Below are positions 46,111-56,600 of a DNA stretch of 64,000 nt, one piece after another. Below the pieces are notes generated by a model. It did no database searches, was not told where the DNA came from, and worked only from the letters and a program-made list of their open reading frames with translations. The stretch is from contig NC_068938.1 in the NCBI RefSeq assembly GCF_016801865.2, positions 197,916,077-197,980,076 of the forward strand, written 5' to 3'. Each line of letters begins with the position of its first letter. The first letter of the stretch is position 1. This DNA is from Culex pipiens pallens (taxonomy: Eukaryota > Arthropoda > Insecta > Diptera > Culicidae). The translations under genes were made by a program, and so were the position numbers.

Positions 46111-46215
46111 AGGGCACATAACTTTTGTAAACAAGAGTGTATCCCTTTCTCTCAAATGACAGCTAACATAAAGTGTGAGAGGAATACACTCTTGTTTACA
46201 AAAGTAATTTGCCCT
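46111..46215. mobile_element. 105-bp hairpin MITE, AGGGCA...TGCCCT
   Basis: agggcacataacttttgtaa and ttacaaaagtaatttgccct are inverted ends. Pairing continues through 'acaagagtgtat' and its complement, so almost the whole element forms a hairpin with a short loop near 46160. No clear target duplication. A 70-codon minus-strand frame crossing it is not a gene. Confidence 0.75.
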
Positions 46216-47547
46216 AATCATATGGAAGGCATGATCACTAAAAATAGAAATTGACAAAAAATAAAGTGATACCAGTCCATGCAAAATTTTACATAAGTTC
46301 AGACTTTCATGTTTTAAATAAAAAATATTTTAAAAATTATCTTCAAGTCTCGCCACCAACTGGGGAAAATTGGGACTACAGTCTGCATAAGTACAGGAGA
46401 TTTTAGAGTAATGAAAAAATCCTGATTTGCCACAGATGCCGGTGATTGATGAAAAAAATTTAATATTTATTTAAAAAAATTAAAATCATGAATAAACGTA
46501 TATAACACAACATAATTTCAAAAATGTATAAAATTAAATAGAAAATATTTGAAGCTATAGGCATTTTGCGGATCTGTAAACTAAAATTATAACAATTTTC
46601 CCTTATGAGCCAATCATTGCTGATATATGCTGAGTAAAAAATTTAATGCGAGATTCTTATCGATAACTAAGTATTCCATTGTTGATCTTTTTTACAATTT
46701 ATCTTAATTTGTAGACCAAAACTTGTTTTTTTTATATTTTGGGATTTTACGAGACAAAATATAAAAATTCCCGATTCGGGAATGCCAGGTTTTGGGAAAA
46801 TCCCGGGAATTTTGTCCGGGGAATTCCCGGGATAGACACTCTAATCTGAAGCCTTGATTATCCGAAATACAATTATCCGAAGGTTGGATGGAACTTCAAA
46901 TAATCGAAAAATAAAAACAGACCCCATTTAAGTCAAATTCTATTGGTTGATGACCTTTTGAGTTACCAAATGGATTTCTCCATATTGAATTAACGCCTTC
47001 TTGGATTTAAAAATTCTAAATCATTCAAAATAAACAACGGAAAAAATTTGCGATTCAACTGTCCGAAGTGATTTTTTTTCTAAGGCCTTCGGATAATCGG
47101 GTCTTAACTGTATAATACACTATAATCACATTTTTTCTGACATTCCATGTTCGCAGAACCCGAGCAGGGGTAAATAACACGGGAATACCATATTTTGGTA
47201 TTACTTGGCATTATAACACATACCAAAATGTGCCCTTGGTTGCCCAATAATAGATGGTAAAATACCATGAAATAATACCAAAAAAATGTATGGGGAAGAC
47301 CAAAGCAATACCAAAACCTGCCATTCCAAGGGCAAATCAATACCAGACAAAAAACAACTATCCGGGTAAATAAAAATCTCATTGGACAAATAACAATGAG
47401 AATTCTCTATAGGATTACAGCTGGAATTCAATTTGGCTAATGGGATTGCTGTGAGAAATGGGTAGAATTTTGATGCTATATTTAAATCCTTCGAACAGGC
47501 AGGAAAACGAAGTCTTGCTTTGGAGAGCCAAAAAATATCAGGTAAAG

Positions 47548-47640
47548 AAAACTAGAGGAATACTGGAATCGAACTCATGACAGATAAGGGGCAGACACCA
47601 TTTTAGCTACCCGTTTACCAACTGAGCTATCAACGCTTGT
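47548..47640 (-). mobile_element. tRNA-like SINE head (minus strand)
   Basis: On the minus strand, A-box-like TAGCTCAGTTGG and B-box-like GAGTTCGATTCC are correctly ordered. The T arm and acceptor do not pair well and an insertion lies between the boxes, so this is a SINE head or tRNA relic and not a working tRNA. Confidence 0.45.
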
Positions 47641-48343
47641 TGAAAACGAGCTGCTGCTGCATCAACATGTTTTAGCTGCAGGCAAAAATATCACGAAATT
47701 CAAAGAAAGAGAAATAAACTAAACCAGAACGAGAAAGGCTATAGCCCAGGCAGCGTGGCATTTGTCGTGGGATTTTCGAGGATGGATGATTCCAACTTAA
47801 TAGGATTCAACACAAACCCAATATTAAAAGGATTTTAGAACGAAGTTCGAATACCACATGCATACCAACATGTTGGTATTGAATGAATTATTTTATCAAA
47901 TTAACAAAGATTGACATTATTTTTTTGAGTTTATCGATTATGATGAAAATAGGCAAACAATGTTAAGTAAAATCCATTCTAAAATTTAAAAATTTTCACG
48001 TTTAACCTTTTGTTGTCGTAAAGTTAATCGTCTAAATATATAAATGCTTTTCTCATCATTTTCAAATGCATCAGCATACTTTTAAAGAATGTTAAACATC
48101 ATTTTAAATAGATTTTTTTTATTAAATCACCATTATATTATAATATTTTATTTAAAATATCTTTACAATACCAATGTATGGTATTCCCTTATTTATAAAG
48201 ATCATTAAATTATTTTTTTAGACCAAAATAAAATAGTTGGCTTTTATTTGGAGTAGATTTGCGTTTTTAAGTATGTAAGTAAGTAACAGTATGTCAAAAT
48301 TCGTCATTTTCTAAAAATTTACCCAATAACAAAACAATACCAA

Positions 48344-48530
48344 ATTTTTTTTTTTTTTTTTTTGGGAGGGTGATCCAGCCGCACATCGTTGATGTCGAAA
48401 CCTCTAAACTGGGCCCTCGTCCTGTCACGTCCGTCAGTAGTCTTGTCGTACATTACAACTAGAATCAGATCTGCCAATGAATTAGTACACTTCGACCAAA
48501 TAAACACTGACGCTGTATGGATCTGACTCT
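48344..48530 (-). mobile_element. Possible retroposed fragment with A tail (minus strand)
   Basis: A run of ~20 T at 48344-48363 reads as a poly(A) tail on the minus strand, preceded by a less AT-rich segment with a short open frame ending in Lys codons from the tail. It could be the 3' end of a non-LTR retrotransposon or SINE. The family was not recognised. Confidence 0.35.
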
Positions 48531-49649
48531 AGAATAAATGCACAGTTGTGTGTTATTCATAAGTCCAAAATGTTCAATTATTCATATAAGTCCAAATATT
48601 CATTTGCGGATAACTACCTAACTTGAATTGAATACAAGATTTAAAGCAAGCTATCCGAAAGCTACTCTTATCTCAAATCCCCGACATTTTAATTAATAGC
48701 CAAAAAAACGTTTCTTGTAAAACCTGTCTGGCTTCCTAAAAAAAAAATAAAAATAAAAAAAAAAAAACAAAAAAATGAATAACAGTTCATATTTTACAAG
48801 TCGTGAATTGAAAAAGAGACGACCATTTGATCGTCAGAATTCCAGTAGATCCTAGATTCGCAACAATGGTCGATACAATCATAATCCGACAACCGTTAGT
48901 TCAACAGATCAACGAATTTAGTCCGATATCATTTCACTATTGATTGATCGAGACTCTATGGGAATTTTGACAAATCAGAATGGTTTTATGCTACTTGAAT
49001 GAAAATCACCGATTCTGATAGAATTACTAAATTCACTATTCCTTATTTTGTCCCTAAATAACTAAAGGCAAAATATAAAAAGTTGATATTTATAGTTAAA
49101 ATCCTAAATTCTACAAAAACTAAATATCAAAAAACCCGCATCCTAACCTGACACCCACATTAAGATAGGGAAAAATCACATATGTTCATTGTACAAATGT
49201 GATATTTCCACTATCGGAGAACCTCCTTGTCTCGATGACAACTTACCGGCCATCGATTAAGCCCTGAGACTGCGCCAAAGTGGGTTCTCGCAGCATGAAG
49301 TGGTGTCCATGTGTAAAAATGGAAGCTTCAGCAATATACTGAACCCTTCGATTTTAATTCCACATCGAATCAAATCATACTCTTTGCCAAACAAGCATCA
49401 AACCTATGATACTCATTATGACAAAGCCCAGGGAACAAAACAATACCAAAATTTGGTATAATACCAATGATTAGTATTAACTTACACTTTAGACATTTTT
49501 TCAAGGGCTCGCGAAAACCAAAATTTGGTATTGATACCATTGAATGGTATTATTTTGCATTTCCCTTGTTATTTACCCATGCTCGGGAAGTTGAATTACC
49601 ATGACTTTTTGACTGTGTTAAAAAATAAAACGTTACTTAATCCAACATT

Positions 49650-50860
49650 CCCCCTTAAAATGTTTAACAAATGAACTTTGTTACTCATTTCTTTTGATAG
49701 GGTTCGTAGACCTTCAATATTTCTGGCTCATCGGCATGGTCTGATAAAAAAACATATTCAACGATAGTTCGCATGGAAGATTCAGACAATATTTCTATAA
49801 CAATACAATATAATCCGGCCTCCAAAAAGTGTTTAAATAACACTTAAGGGTGCACAGCAACTAAGGAAGTTGATGTCTTCTTATTCCAAAATTGTCAAAC
49901 TTACGGACCCAATCCTGCAATAACGGGATTGTAAAATTAATCAAACTTTGTTGTAAATTACTTTGTGGACAGTAGTTTAGGGGATGAATAACAAAATATG
50001 TCGATAGTACCCGTAGTTTTGAAGATACTAAAATGTCTGTAACAAAAATCTGGGTGCAAAAGCTCTGGCTGATGTGCACCGTTAAGTGCTAATAACTTTT
50101 GATAGGGTTGTCAGATCTTCGATGTTTTGTGCTCATTTGAAAGGTCTTTCGATTATCTAACTAACAATGGGTCGCATGATGGACCCGGAAATCATTTTTA
50201 ATGAAATATCTGAGATCCGGCCTCCAAAAAGTGTATAAATAACACTTAAGTGCTAAAAACTTTTGATAAGGTTGTCAGATCCTCGATGTTCTAGGCTCAT
50301 TTGGGAGGTCTAACTAACGACAGGTCACATGATGGACCCGGACATAATTTTCATTGAAATATCTGAGATCCGGCCTCCAAAAAGTGTATAAATAACACTT
50401 GAGTGCTAATAACTTTTGATAGGGTTGCCAGATCTTCATTTTTTTTGGCTCATTGGAAAGTTCTTTTTAAAACCTTTCTAAAAATGTATAACATGATAGG
50501 TTTTCTTGCAAAAACCACCCTTTTTACAATCTTCCGGACATACGCCAAAATCGTTTTTTTAGCATAACTTTTGAAGTACTTAACTAAACTTGCTGATTTT
50601 AATTAGAGCCTATGGGACCCCAAGACGGATCGGATGAGACTAATACGATCAAAATCCGTTCATCCAGTCCGGAGATAATCGAGTGACAATTTTTTTGTCC
50701 ACCCACCTACACACATCCACACAGACATTTGCTCAGAACATGATTCTGAGTCGATATGTATACGTGAAGGTGGGTCTACGAGGTCAAATTAATAAGTTCA
50801 TTTTTCGAGTGATTTTACAGCCTTTCCTCAGTAAGGTGAGGAAGGCAAAAAAAGAGAGAA
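49650..50860 (-). mobile_element. Minisatellite-bearing element, inverted and diverged copy B
   Basis: The right end (aaggtgaggaaggcaaaa, about 50835-50852) is the reverse complement of the left end of copy A. Next to it are the same 'catatcgactcagaat'-type block and a TG-repeat remnant, reversed. The body has about four ~164-bp units (start motif cttttgata at about 49691, 50096, 50260 and 50413, the first gap enlarged by a nested MITE). Each unit carries 'gatccggcctccaaaaagtg' and 'ggttgtcagatcttcgat', the counterparts of copy A motifs. The left limit is approximate. Confidence 0.6.
49848..50081. mobile_element. TTAA-flanked MITE (piggyBac-type insertion)
   Basis: TTAA lies at 49844-49847 and 50082-50085. 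The ends gggtgcacagca and tgatgtgcaccg are inverted. The insertion splits a minisatellite unit: subtracting 234 bp plus one TTAA restores the ~164-167-bp period. No ORF. TTAA duplication is diagnostic of piggyBac-like transposases. Confidence 0.75.
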
Positions 50861-51271
50861 AAGAGTATTTAACCATTTCTTTGTGTCAAGAGAAGAGTTT
50901 CAGTGAAATGTTAAGTCATAGGATTGTTACAACATGCATTATTGTGTTAACGTTTGCATTGTTTACTGACAAAAGGAAAAGTTTGTTCAATGCGTCTGCA
51001 AACTCTTGCTATTTAATTGTTTGCATTGTAAACTTTCACCCCTTGTTGAGTATTGTTTTATTGAATGGTACAGTTGAGTTGAAACCTATCAAGAAAGTGG
51101 TGTTATTTCATAATATGTAAGCTCATCTTGTAGTAATAACAAATACAATTTCTTTTGTAAAACGATAGAAATTCAAAGAGAGTCTTACGTGGGATTGAAA
51201 TTAATTGAAAATAAGCATTAACAATTTTGAAATGGTTATCCCACATTACAAAACCCCCCGTTCCAACTAAC

Positions 51272-51475
51272 CTGCACCTCCGAGGTCACGTCCAGCTGAA
51301 GGACCTTCAGCCGGCCCGAGCACAGCGCCTTCAGCATACCAGCTTCGTCGTTATCCTCCAGCTTCTTGAACCCGGCAAACACCTTGAAGCCGAGATCGTC
51401 GAGCCGCTTGGCCAGGGCACGGGCCAGGGCCGACTCGCAGCCGGTGATGAGGACGCCCTTGCCCAGCGCGGAAAC
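51272..51475 (-). CDS. SDR-family gene, N-terminal Rossmann exon
   Basis: 204 nt, 68 codons. Acceptor ttcttcag|gtttcc (51478-51476) and donor GTGCAG|GTTAG; phase 0 on both sides. Encodes 'GKGVLITG' followed by 'CESALARALAKRLDDLGFKV', then 'VLQLDVTSEVQ': the beta1-alpha1 NAD(P)-binding turn through the conserved Asp after beta3. The usual Thr-Gly-x-x-x-Gly-x-Gly is reduced to Thr-Gly-C-E-S-A-L-A, with both later glycines replaced by alanine. It has no initiator Met, so an upstream exon, probably with a membrane anchor, is missing. With the other three exons it makes 291 residues of an expected ~320-340. Membership in the SDR family is certain in character. A candidate fly counterpart to test is Drosophila CG8888 (unverified recollection). 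Confidence 0.88.
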
Positions 51476-52571
51476 CTGAAGAACGAGAAAAAAATGAAGA
51501 CTTGAATTAGAGCAGTTTTACAGTGATAAAGAATCAGAATGTAATCTTTGGCAGTGATTGGAGGTCAAGGCCTCCCCGGATTGTCAGCCTCATCATGGCA
51601 GGATTTTCTTGTCGCAACATAATCACAGGTTGGCCCAAGAACAGCTTGTGAACATGCCAAGGAATGTGGAGATCCTTCCTTGTCGTCTGAGTCTTGCTTA
51701 ATGTGGAAAATTCCATGGAAAATTGCAAAATTTTAAAATTGACCAAAATTCTAAATTTATAAGCATTTTTTCACCATTTGGAGTGGAACTTTCCGGTTGA
51801 GGAAAATTTGCCAAATGCTTTCCGTCCCAAATTATGTTTACATAAATTTAGGGATGGAATGTGGGTGGGACGGAAGGAAAAAAGCTAAAAGGGAAGAGCT
51901 GGTTGATATTTACATAAAAATTACTCGTACAATTTATTCATTTCAATCTGCCTGGCTGGCTCGCTGGCTGAGGCTGCTGCTGGCAAAGATCTAGAAGGAC
52001 AGCTCTCTTGAAGGAACGATTTTGATCCTTTTTTTCTGAGGATGGTTTTGGGAATTTGGTTCAGGTTTGTTTCGGAGCGGTGGGTTTCGGTACAACCCCA
52101 GGTGAAATGCTGATTGCGGCAAGATTGCTTTAACGAGGTTCGAGATTTTGGGTGGGGGGGACAAAAATAGAGGACCTCGTTCTGGGAAGGTTGGACACTG
52201 AAGACGATGTGGATGTCTGTGGAATCATTTGAGCAGTACGATTTTTGAGTTGCAATTTAAGGAATTTGATGGAGTGGATCCTGAGAGGATTGACATTTAA
52301 TGGATGCTTGAGTTTGATTCTTTTTGTGGTTTTATTTGCACTTGATACATTCGTATTTGGATTTACTTTATTACTAGCAATTAATTGCACTTTGTTTCAA
52401 TGAATCTTTTTTTTTTGCTTTTCTAATTGTTGGATAAGCTTTATTATTTCTAAATCCAGAGCTTTTCTCTCTTTATCAACTTTCCTAGCAATTTGAGTAA
52501 GTTATTGCTGATTTAATCTTACCATTGCAAAAGCAAAATTCTTAGACGGATGCCGACTTTGGGGTAGTACG
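51476..52571. other. No gene recognised; intron upstream of the SDR exon
   Basis: Probably SDR intron. An 86-codon minus-strand frame (52130-52390) is Ser/Thr/Asn-rich, lacks splice support and is not called. Confidence 0.4.
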
Positions 52572-53440
52572 TTTTTTTGTAATTTTTGTAATTTTTGTAA
52601 TTTTTGTAATTTTTGTAATTTTTGTAATTTTTGTAATTTTTGTAATTTTTGTAATTTTTGTAATTTTTGTAATTTTTGTAATTTTTGTAATTTTTATAAT
52701 TTTTGTAATTTTTGTAATTTTTGTAATTTTTGTAATTTTTGTAATTTTTGTAATTTTTTGTAATTTTTGTAATTTTTGTAATTTTTGTAATTTTTGTAAT
52801 TTTTGTAATTTTTGCATTTTTTGTAATTTTTGTAATTTTTGTAATTTTTGTAATTTTTGTAATTTTTGTAATTTTTGTAATTTTTGTAATTTTTGTAATT
52901 TTTGTAATTTTTGTAATTTTTGTAATTTTTGTAATTTTTGTAATTTTTGTAATTTTTGTAATTTTTGTAATTTTTGTAATTTTTGTAATTTTTGTAATTT
53001 TTGTAATTTTTGTAATTTTTGTAATTTTTGTAATTTTTGTAATTTTTGTAATTTTTGTAATTTTTGTAATTTTTGTAATTTTTGTAATTTTTGTAATTTT
53101 TGTAATTTTTGTAATTTTTGTAATTTTTGTAATTTTTGTAATTTTTGTAATTTTTGTAATTTTTGTAATTTTTGTAATTTTTGTAATTTTTGTAATTTTT
53201 GTAATTTTTGTAATTTTTGTAATTTTTGTAATTTTTGTAATTTTTGTAATTTTTGTAATTTTTGTAATTTTTGTAATTTTTGTAATTTTTGTAATTTTTG
53301 TAATTTTTGTAATTTTTGTAATTTTTGTAATTTTTGTAATTTTTGTAATTTTTGTAATTTTTGTAATTTTTGTAATTTTTGTAATTTTTGTAATTTTTGT
53401 AATTTTTGTAACTTTTGTTTTTTTGTAATTTTTGTAATTT
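52572..53440. repeat. Satellite-like array of TTTTTGTAA (9-bp unit, ~95 copies)
   Basis: Near-perfect 9-bp tandem repeat with a few 1-bp slips (for example near 52757 and 52815). Because nine is a multiple of three, it leaves frames open and yields a 263-codon Lys-Asn-Tyr repeat on the minus strand, which is not a gene. Confidence 0.97.
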
Positions 53441-55138
53441 TATCAATGGTGATAAAATCAAATAAATTTTCAACATATTCATCAACTTTTCTTAATTTAA
53501 CTTTATAAAAAATTAAAAAAAATTGCTTAAATTATTTAATTATCATAGTTTTTTTCTCTTTGTTTAATTCAAATAATTTTGAAGAATTGTACATGTTAGA
53601 AAGAATGCAGTATAAAGTTAAAATAATTGAAAATTCCTTCTCTTTTTACTTTTTTTTATTTGAAATACACAAAAACTTATTTGAAAAATTAAACAAAAAC
53701 CACAAAAAAAAACTTCGTATTATTTAAAAAGAATGCAAAACTCAGCAAAGTTTTATTTATCATATTGAAAGAATACAAAATCTCACAGTTATCCTTTTAT
53801 GAATAACCGAATATATTATATTCATCATTCTTTGAAAAATCTCTACTCAAATTTATAAACAAATGAAATGCAAAAAATCTAATAAAAAAAAATTAAAGTT
53901 TGATTAAGAAAATTTATTTGTTTTTCATTTTTGCTTCCTTCATATCGGTTTGGAGATTTTTATCCGTTTAACAAAATGTTGTTTTTCACAGTTATAAATA
54001 GGTTAATGAGAAGTGATCAAGCACATTTCTATCAAAACTTTGACAAAACAGTTTGTAAGAATAGTGAGCATTTTGGAAATTATACGGAATTCGAGTCTTT
54101 AACCTGCTAAACATTGCCAAACATCTAAGAATGTCTCCAATTAGCATACTTTATTAATATTTTTTTTACATACGTACAAATTAGAAAAAAAAAGTTTAAA
54201 CATTAATTTTGCCGAAAAAGAGCTAAAATAATAAAAAAAATATAAAAATAAAAATACTGTAATAATACAAATCAACCATCCTTATCAAGCAAAATTTACA
54301 ACGCCATTTCTGGCTCCTCATAATCCAGCTGGGCCACAAAATAATGGCCCAAGAAAAACTAACAAAACCGAAAACCACGTTTCGCGGATCGATAAAGAAC
54401 CCCGCTCATAGTTATAGCTAAAGTCATAGCTTGCATAGTTCCCAAAACAGTGAATGAATTTGGCTGTGATGGAACGTTGTATAAGAAGGGAGAGACTACG
54501 ACTGTCAACTAAACAAGGCTCAGCCCACACAAACTGTCACAAACACACACACCAACAAACCCACACCCACCCATCCATCCAAACCGACTCGAAGCTTCTT
54601 GAGATATCTGGGATCTACGATTTTTCGGACATTCCCTTAAGCTGGTCCTCCCTGCCTCAACAAACGAAAAAAAAAGGAGCCCTTTTGCGAGACTGTGGCG
54701 ACGTAAAATGTTATGAATGAAATCAACCCTCCCCCCAACCCGCTGCGCTGCTAGGACGAAATCAATGAATGAAAAAAGAAAAAGCGCGCGCGGAAAAATT
54801 GTGGTGAGTCACACGTACAAACACACAGATATTCTGGTTTTATCAGACAACAGACGCACGTGGGAAGAAAAATTTGGCGCCATTCGATGTCACACTATCG
54901 ACGTTCGAGTTATGGAGGTGGCATAAGAATGATGGCAGAACAGGAAGCAAGGAAAACTGGTGACGATGTTGGGGTGGAAAATTAGTGGCTTTTCAATTGA
55001 GTGGATGGGAATGTTGAATGTTTGTTCTGGTTATTTAAAAAAAAAAGTCTTATGCCATTCAATTAATCTATTGATAGTTTTAAAAATTGAATTTATTGAG
55101 AAAATTGTTTTTTTATTGTTTTTTATATTTTATATAAG
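53441..55138. other. AT-rich, then a GC-richer patch 54300-54960; no gene recognised
   Basis: 53441-54300 is strongly AT-rich. 54300-54960 is more balanced, with CA-rich tracts and 60-88-codon frames on both strands but no motif. It may be regulatory or untranslated DNA of the SDR gene. I cannot assign it. Confidence 0.35.
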
Positions 55139-55416
55139 ACAGACTTGATTTTTTCAGTCTCGTTAATATTTTTACCGAATTGCTCGTCCAATTTCCCATA
55201 AGATTGTCTTAGACCACTTTTTAAAATAACTATCCAGGTTACTAACATCCACTGAACTACACTGAAAATAATATTCTGTTATCAGTTATTAGCAATGTAA
55301 TTAGCTTATATCTGTAAGCCCATACTTCCAATTGAAATGTGGTCAAAGACAAACTTATGGGAAATAGGACGAGCCATACGGTAAAAATATTTACGAGACT
55401 GAAAAATGAAGTCTGT
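55139..55416. mobile_element. Fold-back MITE, CAGACTT...AAGTCTG
   Basis: The left arm has 'cagacttgattttttcagtc', 'aatatttttaccg', 'gctcgtcc' and 'tttcccataag'. The right arm has their complements ending 'gactgaaaaatgaagtctg'. Arms ~75 bp or more, total ~278 bp. 'tata' lies close outside both ends. No coding capacity. Confidence 0.7.
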
Positions 55417-55439
55417 CATATAAAAATTGTCAAATTGCC

Positions 55440-56600
55440 ATTTTACATCATCCTTTTTCTATACAAATCTCTATACAATTTTGAATAATCGAAAATCGCT
55501 ATCATGAGAAAAGCTTTTCTGATCAATTTGGTGTCTTCACCAAAGTTGTAGCTTATGATTTTTAGAAAATAATAGATATGCACATTTAAAAAAAATTGCA
55601 CCCGAAAAAATGTTGTTTTTTAATATGGATTTTTACAACTAAAAATTGAAATCACAAACTTATAATTTTCATTTCTTTTAATTTTTTTTATGGATTTTTC
55701 TTAAAAAAGGCATGTTTTACGCTAGAGTTTAAGATGGTGCAAAATTTTGAACTAGAAACGTAATTTGAAAAATAAATGATTTTCTGGAAAAAAATCAGAA
55801 ATATTGCCAAATAAAATTTAAGAAATCATTTTTAGATGCCAAATAAAATTTGAAATCGAAAATGACTTCAAACATGTTTTATATAAAGTACACCATTTTT
55901 TTAAGTTTAAGATAAAGCCCCTCTGCAAAATTATTTTATTTTCATTTTCGACCTAATTTAATTTAAAAAATTTTATAAACAATAGTTAGAAAAGACATGT
56001 TTTGCAAGCATTCTCTTAAAATTTACTGTTTATAGTACATTCTGATTTTTCACCAACTATAGCAAAAATGATATGCTAAAAAGTGTCTGGATTTTGAATC
56101 CTGACGTTATTGGTTCGATTAAAAAAAACTTTCATAACATGTTTTGCACTTTTCTATCAAAATAATAAGAAATTATAAAAAAAAACATTTTGCCCTGCAT
56201 ATATAAATGCTCAAATTAAGTATTTTGAGCAAATTTTGAGCAGATTCCAAAAACTCTATTTTTTATGGAAAAGTGCAGAAAATCTGAGATTTTTTAAAGT
56301 ATTCAAATCGAATTAATCATTTCCTAGATACCACAAAAAAAAAATTAAGGCACTGAGAAAAAATAATTTTTCAAAAAATTAAATTTCGATAGGCTGTATC
56401 TCAACAGATCAACAAAGTAAAAAACAACATTTTGAAAATATGTATGTCAGAGTGCCTTCAAGAATTATGTTTCAAAAAACTGCACATTTTTAGGAAAATG
56501 TGATCTATTAATGCTTTTTAATTGAAAAAGTTGAACTTTATCAAAAAGCGTGTTTTTGATTTCAAATTTCATTTTTCAACTCAACATAAGTTTAAAAATT
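55440..56600. mobile_element. Fold-back family 1, very diverged remnant
   Basis: 'tttggtgtcttcaccaaagt', 'aaagtacaccatttttt' and, past a degraded centre, 'gaactttatcaaaaagcgtg' follow family 1 order. The boundaries and many internal positions are lost. Confidence 0.4.

Larger units (their letters stand above)
45459..46841. mobile_element. TA-flanked CCCGGG-rich element, copy 2 (nested, itself interrupted)
   Basis: TA at 45457-45458 and 46842-46843. The ends (gggcgtccgattttcccggg ... ttcccgggatagacactc) match copy 1 at 24571-25201. It is longer because it contains a SINE (about 45734-46010) and a MITE (46111-46215). Confidence 0.65.
45433..47110. mobile_element. TA-flanked MITE (pogo-like ends) split by a nested element
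   Basis: Outer ends: left cattcaagactcgactatct (after TA 45431-45432); right ccttcggataatcgggtctt finishing aactg (before TA 47111-47112). Read inward, both match cagt[t/c]aagac[t/c]cga[t/c]tatc, with 'cagt' changed to 'catt' on the left. Removing the insertion at 45459-46841 leaves ~293 bp, a typical MITE size. The end motif resembles pogo/Tigger-type termini (recalled, not searched). Confidence 0.65.
47159..49587. mobile_element. 2.43-kb element with CCCGAGCA...TGCTCGGG ends
   Basis: The left cccgagcaggggtaaataac is mirrored by the right gttatttacccatgctcggg. Sub-terminal 'ataccaaaatttggtat'-type motifs occur at both ends (about 47188-47300 and 49440-49560). The flank is AA on both sides (47157-47158 and 49588-49589), a minimal candidate duplication. 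Inside are a minus-strand tRNA-like SINE head (47548-47640) and a poly(T)-led retroposed-looking segment (48344-48530). No transposase. Its terminal motif matches the 448-bp MITE at 29368. Confidence 0.65.
34630..51271 (-). other. 16.6-kb intron of the SDR gene, filled with repeats
   Basis: Inferred from phase-compatible exons at 51272-51475 and 34476-34629. It holds fold-back elements (35785-36420, 40785-42093, 42094-43959), TIR elements (36564-37493, 45433-47110, 47159-49587, 49650-50860), SINEs and AT-rich filler. Sub-stretches with nothing recognised: 34640-35780, 38330-40780 (39030-39430 is somewhat GC-richer), 43960-45430 and 50861-51271. Confidence 0.7.

Noticed and set aside
47548..47640. 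Functional tRNA gene (minus strand)
   Set aside because: A and B boxes exist but the T arm and acceptor stem do not pair; SINE head more likely. The same applies to 20223-20296, 25432-25505 and 45734-45815.
52694..53485. 263-codon Lys-Asn-Tyr repeat open frame on the minus strand
   Set aside because: Translation of a 9-bp satellite; the period keeps frames open without selection.
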